From: Macrococcus brunensis
Lineage (GTDB): Bacteria > Bacillota > Bacilli > Staphylococcales > Staphylococcaceae
Direction of reading: 5' to 3'
Length of the DNA stretch: 64,000 nt
Assembly: GCF_004359615.1 (NCBI RefSeq)
Contig: NZ_SCWA01000002.1
Location: 62,001 to 126,000, forward strand
Below the pieces are notes generated by a model. That model had not been told where the DNA came from. It was given only the letters and a program-made list of their open reading frames with translations, and did no database searches. The translations under genes were made by a program, and so were the position numbers. This document shows positions 59,654-64,000 of the stretch, piece after piece (positions within the stretch are counted from its first letter, which is position 1; the number at the start of each line of letters is the position of its first letter).

Positions 59654-60727
59654 CTACTTAAGTGACATCTTGAAGCGCAGAAATCTTTCGTTATATTCTG
59701 CGATTTTTTCTGGTCCTAAATCCTCATAGACTTCGAGTTTCTGTCTGACAGCAGGACTTGGGTAGAACCGTTCATCTTCACGTGTTTCTTTATCAAGGAG
59801 CTGGTAACTCGCTTTGTTCGGTGTTGCATAACCGACCCATTCCGTATTCTGTTTACCATTTTTCGCATCTAACAGAAAGTTGATGAATTGATGTGCACCG
59901 TCGACGTTCTGAGCAGTCTTTGGAATGACGATGTTATCAAACCAGAGATTGGAACCTTCTTTTGGCACGACAAAATCCAGGTTTTCATTCTCTGTCATGA
60001 TATCAGCACCCATACCACTCCAGACGACGGCCACGTCCGCTTCTTTCTGAACCATCATCGTATTGATCTCATCACCGACGACACCGCGAACATTAGGTGC
60101 AAGAGACTTCAGTTTATCCTCTGCTTTCACGAGTTTAGCAGAATCTTTTTCGTTTAATGACTCTCCCATACTGTTAAGTGCAAAGCCGATACCTTCACGT
60201 GCACCGTCTACAATCAGCACGTTATTTTTCAGACGTTTATCCCACAGACTTTCCCAGCTGGAGAAATCGATGCCTTTAGTCGTCTCCGGATTAAAGAGGA
60301 TGCCGACTGTTCCCCAGAAATAAGGAATTGAGTATTCATTGCCTGGGTCGAAGTCTTTATCAAGAAAGTCCGGGTCTATATTTTTCAGGTTCGGCAGTTT
60401 TTGATGATCAATCGGAATAAGCAGGTTGTCTTTTTTCATCTTCTGAATGGCGTACTCACTTGGGACAGCGACGTCATAGTGTGTACCCCCATTCTTGATT
60501 TTTGCGAGCATGGATTCATTCGAATCAAATGTTTCATAAATAACACGGATACCTGTTTCCTTTTCAAACTTCTTGAGCAGGTCAGGATCCATATATTCAC
60601 CCCAGTTGTAGACATACAGCACATTGCCTTTGCCTGCTTTAGGCGGTGGATCGATAAATCTTGTCGAAACGAGGAGAAGAACCGCTATAAGAAGAGAAAC
60701 ACCCACTAACTGCAATAATCTTTTCAT
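59654..60727 (-). CDS. potD: Spermidine/putrescine ABC transporter substrate-binding protein
   Basis: PotD captures polyamines outside the membrane. The protein has 357 residues. An N-terminal hydrophobic segment (about 5-24) has no lipobox Cys, so it is probably held as a membrane anchor instead of a lipoprotein, as in S. aureus PotD. Family stretches LYVYNWGEYMDPDLLKKFE, YDVAVPSEYAI and DEINTMM are present. It overlaps potC by 4 nt and is the last gene of the operon; no terminator is obvious in the 73-bp gap downstream. Confidence 0.94.
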   Translation of the reverse strand: MKRLLQLVGVSLLIAVLLLVSTRFIDPPPKAGKGNVLYVYNWGEYMDPDLLKKFEKETGIRVIYETFDSNESMLAKIKNGGTHYDVAVPSEYAIQKMKKDNLLIPIDHQKLPNLKNIDPDFLDKDFDPGNEYSIPYFWGTVGILFNPETTKGIDFSSWESLWDKRLKNNVLIVDGAREGIGFALNSMGESLNEKDSAKLVKAEDKLKSLAPNVRGVVGDEINTMMVQKEADVAVVWSGMGADIMTENENLDFVVPKEGSNLWFDNIVIPKTAQNVDGAHQFINFLLDAKNGKQNTEWVGYATPNKASYQLLDKETREDERFYPSPAVRQKLEVYEDLGPEKIAEYNERFLRFKMSLK

Positions 60728-61527
60728 CGGATCGCTCCTCTTCGTTTATTTTCGCTTTTATTCGTGATGAAGTAATAGACGACAATAATCGCCATGACGA
60801 CAACAAATAGAATGGTTGATAATGCATTGATTTCCATAGAGATACCTTTACGCGCCATTGAATAAATTTCAACAGATAGCACACTGAAGCCATTGCCGGT
60901 CACGAAGAAACTGACAGTGAAGTCATCTAAGGAATATGTCAGGGCCATAAAGAACCCTGCAATCGCGCCAGGCATTAAATGCGGTATCACGACTCTTGAC
61001 AACGTCTGGTAAGTAGAAGCACCAAGGTCTGTCGCTGCATTGATAAGTGACTCATTCATATCATAGAGTTTCGGCAGGACCATGAGTACGACAATCGGTA
61101 CACAGAACGCAATATGTGAGATAAGGACTGACCAGAATCCAAGACCGAGACCTGTAAAATGTCCGATGATTGTGAATAAAATCAGGAACGAAGAGCCGAT
61201 TACGACGTCACTACTCACCATCAGAATATTATTTAAAGTCAGTAAGCCAATCTTCAGTTTCTTGTTACGCATATAATGAATGCCGAGTGCACCAAAGACG
61301 CCGATCAAAGTTGAAATACTGGCCGCAATCAGTGCCACAGCAATCGTATTAAAGATGATGACCATCAGTCGTTTGTTCTGGAAGACGGCTTTATAATGGT
61401 CGAGCGTAAATCCTTCAAAATGGTTCATATTACCCGCACTGTTAAATGAATAAAACATTAAAAAGAAAATCGGGAAATATAAGAGCAGCATTGTAATCGC
61501 TAAGACGATTTTAGATTGTAGTTTCAT
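60724..61527 (-). CDS. potC: Spermidine/putrescine ABC transporter permease PotC
   Basis: This inner-membrane permease has 267 residues and six helices. The ABC coupling (EAA) loop is visible as INAATDLGASTYQTLSRVVIPHLMPGAIAG (about residues 165-194). It pairs with PotB. Its start overlaps the potB stop by 1 nt and its end overlaps potD by 4 nt. Confidence 0.95.
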   Translation of the reverse strand: MKLQSKIVLAITMLLLYFPIFFLMFYSFNSAGNMNHFEGFTLDHYKAVFQNKRLMVIIFNTIAVALIAASISTLIGVFGALGIHYMRNKKLKIGLLTLNNILMVSSDVVIGSSFLILFTIIGHFTGLGLGFWSVLISHIAFCVPIVVLMVLPKLYDMNESLINAATDLGASTYQTLSRVVIPHLMPGAIAGFFMALTYSLDDFTVSFFVTGNGFSVLSVEIYSMARKGISMEINALSTILFVVVMAIIVVYYFITNKSENKRRGAIR

Positions 61528-62330
61528 TAGCTTCTGCCCTCACTTTCACGTTGCTTGGTCAAGATCATGACAAGTGCCATAGAAAGAATCAGGAAGACGG
61601 CAATCGTTGAACCCATGCCGTAGTTCTGTGTGACAAGGAACTGCTCTTCAATGGCTGTACCGAGGTTCACAACTTTATTACCGGCAATCAGACGCGTAAT
61701 CATGAAGAGACTGAGCGCCGGGATAAAGGTAATCTGAATACCTGTCTTCACGCCTTCCCACGACAGCGGCATGATGACCTTTCTAAATGTGGTCCATCTG
61801 TCTGCTCCAAGATCCCGTGACGCCTGAATCAGGTTCTCAGGAATCGCATCCATGCTGTTGAAGATCGGCAGAATCATGAATGGAATATAAATATAAATCG
61901 AGACGATGATAAAGGCTGTGCTCGTAAACAGCAGCTGCGTATGGGGCAGATGCAGGAATGACAGGATATCATTAAATGTCCCTTCCTTACTTAAGATACC
62001 GATAAAGGCATAAGTCTTAAGCAGCAGGTTAATCCACGTCGGCAGAATAATCAGCAGCAGCCAGAACTGCTTGTTGCGCGTGTTGCGTATAGCAAGCGCC
62101 ACTGGATATGAAATAACTAAACAGAAAAACGTGATGATAAAGGCATATAAGAATGACGTCAAAGTCATCTGCAGATATGTTCCTGTAAAGAAATCAGCAT
62201 AGTTTTCCAGCGTGAACTTGCCATCGAGACCAATAAAGCTGGAATAAAATATCGAGACAAGAGGCAGAATGATGAAGAAGATGATCCATATCAGATAAGG
62301 AATCAGAAAATATTTTTTTGCTTCTCTCAT
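61527..62330 (-). CDS. potB: Spermidine/putrescine ABC transporter permease PotB
   Basis: This 267-residue permease has six helices. The EAA loop reads [21 protein letters not shown] (about residue 165-185). It overlaps potA by 4 nt (ATGA) and potC by 1 nt, so the four transporter genes are tightly coupled. Confidence 0.95.
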   Translation of the reverse strand: MREAKKYFLIPYLIWIIFFIILPLVSIFYSSFIGLDGKFTLENYADFFTGTYLQMTLTSFLYAFIITFFCLVISYPVALAIRNTRNKQFWLLLIILPTWINLLLKTYAFIGILSKEGTFNDILSFLHLPHTQLLFTSTAFIIVSIYIYIPFMILPIFNSMDAIPENLIQASRDLGADRWTTFRKVIMPLSWEGVKTGIQITFIPALSLFMITRLIAGNKVVNLGTAIEEQFLVTQNYGMGSTIAVFLILSMALVMILTKQRESEGRS

Positions 62331-63415
62331 GCTTGTACCTCATAAGATTCAATTCGTGCATCAAACTCATCTTCAGTCTCTCCCGGCAGCATGATATGAA
62401 TCGCCTGCTCAGAGAAAGTTAAACCGACTACTTCTCCGACTGGCGCCGGTTTCGTAGAGTGACAGATCCATTCATTGCCCTCTGCATCAAACAGACAGAT
62501 CTCGTAGTGTACCCCTCGGAACAGCTGGGAGTCTACACGTGCCTGAAGCTTCCCTTCAGCAGCAGATGTGACCGTTAAGTCCTCTGGTCGGATAACCACA
62601 TCAACTTCGGCATTCGGCTTAAAGCCTCTGTCTACGCATGTATATTCCTTGCCGTATATCTGCACGACATAATCTCGCACCATGCGGCCAGGAATAATAT
62701 TCGATTCACCGATAAAGTCAGCGACATAACGGTTGACCGGCTCATCGTAAATATCAAGCGGTGTCCCACTTTGTTCAATATGACCATCACGAATCACGAA
62801 GATATAGTCACTCATCGCAAGTGCCTCTTCCTGATCATGTGTAACAAAGATAAAGGTAATACCAAGACGCTGCTGCAGTTCACGCAGCTCATACTGCATC
62901 TCTGTACGCAGTTTTAAGTCCAGTGCGCTAAGCGGTTCATCCAGCAGTATCACTTCAGGTTCATTGACGATAGCACGCGCAATAGCAACACGCTGGCGTT
63001 GACCCCCACTCATCTCTGAAATACGACGCTTCGCGTATCCTTCAAGCTTCACCAGTCTTAAGGCTTCCAGTACTTTTGTTTCGACTGTTGCTTTATCCAT
63101 CTTTCTGATACGGAGACCAAATGCGACGTTCTCAAAGACATCCAGATGTGGAAAAAGCGCATAATCCTGAAAGACGGTATTGACCTGACGTTTATTTGCC
63201 GGCACATCATTGATACGTTTACCTGCAAAATAAACATCACCGGAAGTCGGTTTCTCAAAACCTGCAATCAGGCGCAGAATCGTTGTCTTACCACATCCTG
63301 AAGGTCCAAGTAACGTATAGAACTTGCCTTCCTCAATCTCAAAGTTAACCCCTTTGAGTACCGGGTTACCATCATAAACTTTCGTCACATCTTGAAATAC
63401 AATAAACTTGTCCAT
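62327..63415 (-). CDS. potA: Spermidine/putrescine ABC transporter ATPase
   Basis: This is the ATPase of the polyamine importer, with 362 residues. Walker A is GPSGCGKTT (about 38-46), the signature is [14 protein letters not shown], Walker B is [12 protein letters not shown], and the switch His is in [14 protein letters not shown]-terminal TOBE domain (about 280-350) is typical of the MalK/PotA subgroup. It follows the regulator gene by 9 nt. Confidence 0.96.
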   Translation of the reverse strand: MDKFIVFQDVTKVYDGNPVLKGVNFEIEEGKFYTLLGPSGCGKTTILRLIAGFEKPTSGDVYFAGKRINDVPANKRQVNTVFQDYALFPHLDVFENVAFGLRIRKMDKATVETKVLEALRLVKLEGYAKRRISEMSGGQRQRVAIARAIVNEPEVILLDEPLSALDLKLRTEMQYELRELQQRLGITFIFVTHDQEEALAMSDYIFVIRDGHIEQSGTPLDIYDEPVNRYVADFIGESNIIPGRMVRDYVVQIYGKEYTCVDRGFKPNAEVDVVIRPEDLTVTSAAEGKLQARVDSQLFRGVHYEICLFDAEGNEWICHSTKPAPVGEVVGLTFSEQAIHIMLPGETEDEFDARIESYEVQA

Positions 63416-63424
63416 ATATTCCTC

Positions 63425-63967
63425 CTATAAATAAGATTCAGTTGCGACAATGAGAATTTTCGCTTCTGCTTTCTCCTGATTAAACAGCTGATGAGATTCA
63501 TTTGCCTTAAAGTAAAAACATTCGTGCTGCTCAGCCGTATAAACTTTACGACCTATTCTGATAGAAGCTCGACCTTCCATCACATACATAAAGCTCTCTG
63601 ACGGAGAAGGCTCAAACTTTTTGTATTCAGCTCCCGGCTTTAAAGTAATAATAACAGGCTCCATATCATAGTCATTTGATTCGGGTACGAGCCAGTTAAT
63701 CAGATAACCATTATCATATTCATCATATAATGTCTGTTCTGATAAAGGATAATGAATCTGCTGCTGATAAAGCGCATCACTGAAGAAGTCAGCTGGTTTA
63801 GCGCCGAGTACTTCCAGTATATTAAAGAATGTCTCCATAGAAGGAGAACTTAAGTTACGTTCTAACTGTGAGATATAGCCTTTTGATAAGTCTGTACGCT
63901 CACCGAGTTCTTCCTGGGTCAGATTCTTCTGACGTCTGAGATCCTTGATTTTTTTACCAATATCCAT
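63425..63967 (-). CDS. XRE-family regulator with cupin domain (polyamine operon)
   Basis: This 180-residue protein has an N-terminal helix-turn-helix (about residues 5-60, with LTQEELGERTDLSKGYISQLE). A C-terminal cupin_2 domain follows (about 105-175, with SESFMYVMEGRASI). PuuR-type regulators of polyamine genes share this layout. As first gene of the pot operon it probably regulates it, perhaps in response to polyamines. A TGTTTA-N7-TAAACA dyad lies just upstream of its start. Confidence 0.9.
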   Translation of the reverse strand: MDIGKKIKDLRRQKNLTQEELGERTDLSKGYISQLERNLSSPSMETFFNILEVLGAKPADFFSDALYQQQIHYPLSEQTLYDEYDNGYLINWLVPESNDYDMEPVIITLKPGAEYKKFEPSPSESFMYVMEGRASIRIGRKVYTAEQHECFYFKANESHQLFNQEKAEAKILIVATESYL

Positions 63968-63981
63968 AACAAACCCCCTTC

Positions 63982-64000
63982 TGTTTAAAAATAATAAACA
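63982..64000 (-). promoter_or_regulatory. Dyad operator candidate before the pot operon
   Basis: TGTTTA (63982-63987) and TAAACA (63995-64000) form a perfect 6-bp inverted repeat with a 7-bp spacer, directly upstream of the ribosome site of the regulator gene. It is cut close by the window edge, so further repeats cannot be seen. Confidence 0.45.

Overview
The window reads as a continuous piece of a Staphylococcaceae chromosome. The division/cell-wall cluster, the pyr operon, pycA-ctaA-ctaB, ylbF/ylbG, typA and ylaN all lie in the order typical of Staphylococcus and Bacillus relatives, and the proteins look staphylococcal. Two things point to Macrococcus or a close relative rather than Staphylococcus aureus: a complete cytochrome c oxidase operon of the caa3 type (ctaCDEF plus ctaG), and a base composition that looks richer in G+C than S. 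aureus. The genus is an inference from gene content; no rRNA is present to test it.

Layout. (1) 1-6.7 kb, minus strand: the pyrimidine operon pyrR-pyrP-pyrB-pyrC-carA-carB, with PyrR-type attenuators before pyrR and before pyrP. (2) 6.7-11.3 kb, minus: rluD, lspA, and ileS behind an isoleucine T-box. (3) 11.3-25 kb, minus: the dcw cluster mraZ-rsmH-ftsL-pbpA-mraY-murD-divIB-ftsA-ftsZ, then pgeF-ylmE-sepF-ylmG-ylmH-divIVA. (4) 25-30.2 kb: bshC, rpmF, yceD, tmcAL, coaD, rsmD, a conserved small protein and ylbG. (5) 30.3-36.6 kb: an accessory-looking segment between ylbG and ylbF, holding a glycerophosphodiesterase, a C39-like protease coupled to mprF, a sodium-coupled amino-acid transporter and a methyltransferase-like gene. 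(6) 36.6-52.4 kb: ylbF, a CAP-associated protein, a YugN-like protein, an AI-2E family permease, ctaM, ctaG, ctaFEDCB, ctaA, pycA, ftsW and ylaN. (7) 52.5-59.6 kb: small conserved genes around typA and an inositol monophosphatase. (8) 59.6-64 kb: the spermidine/putrescine ABC operon potRABCD.

How it works together: the pyr operon makes UMP, with PyrR sensing the end product. The dcw cluster makes lipid II and builds the septum. pycA, heme A synthesis (ctaA/ctaB) and the oxidase genes support respiratory growth. MprF and the polyamine importer deal with envelope charge and cytoplasmic cations.

The most interesting signal is the roughly 200-nt leader of the sodium-coupled transporter (35.8-36.0 kb, minus strand). 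It contains a well-placed 14-codon upstream ORF with a single Trp codon, two perfect mutually exclusive hairpins directly after its stop codon, and two tandem intrinsic terminators. These are linked by two further 8-bp alternative pairings, so the leader looks like a relay-type ribosome-controlled attenuator. A second notable signal is a family of 40-bp palindromic repeats. Four copies form an exact 61-bp-period array at 53.04-53.26 kb and one diverged copy lies at 34.42 kb; both sites are between convergent genes. No tRNA, rRNA, CRISPR array, insertion sequence or prophage gene was seen.
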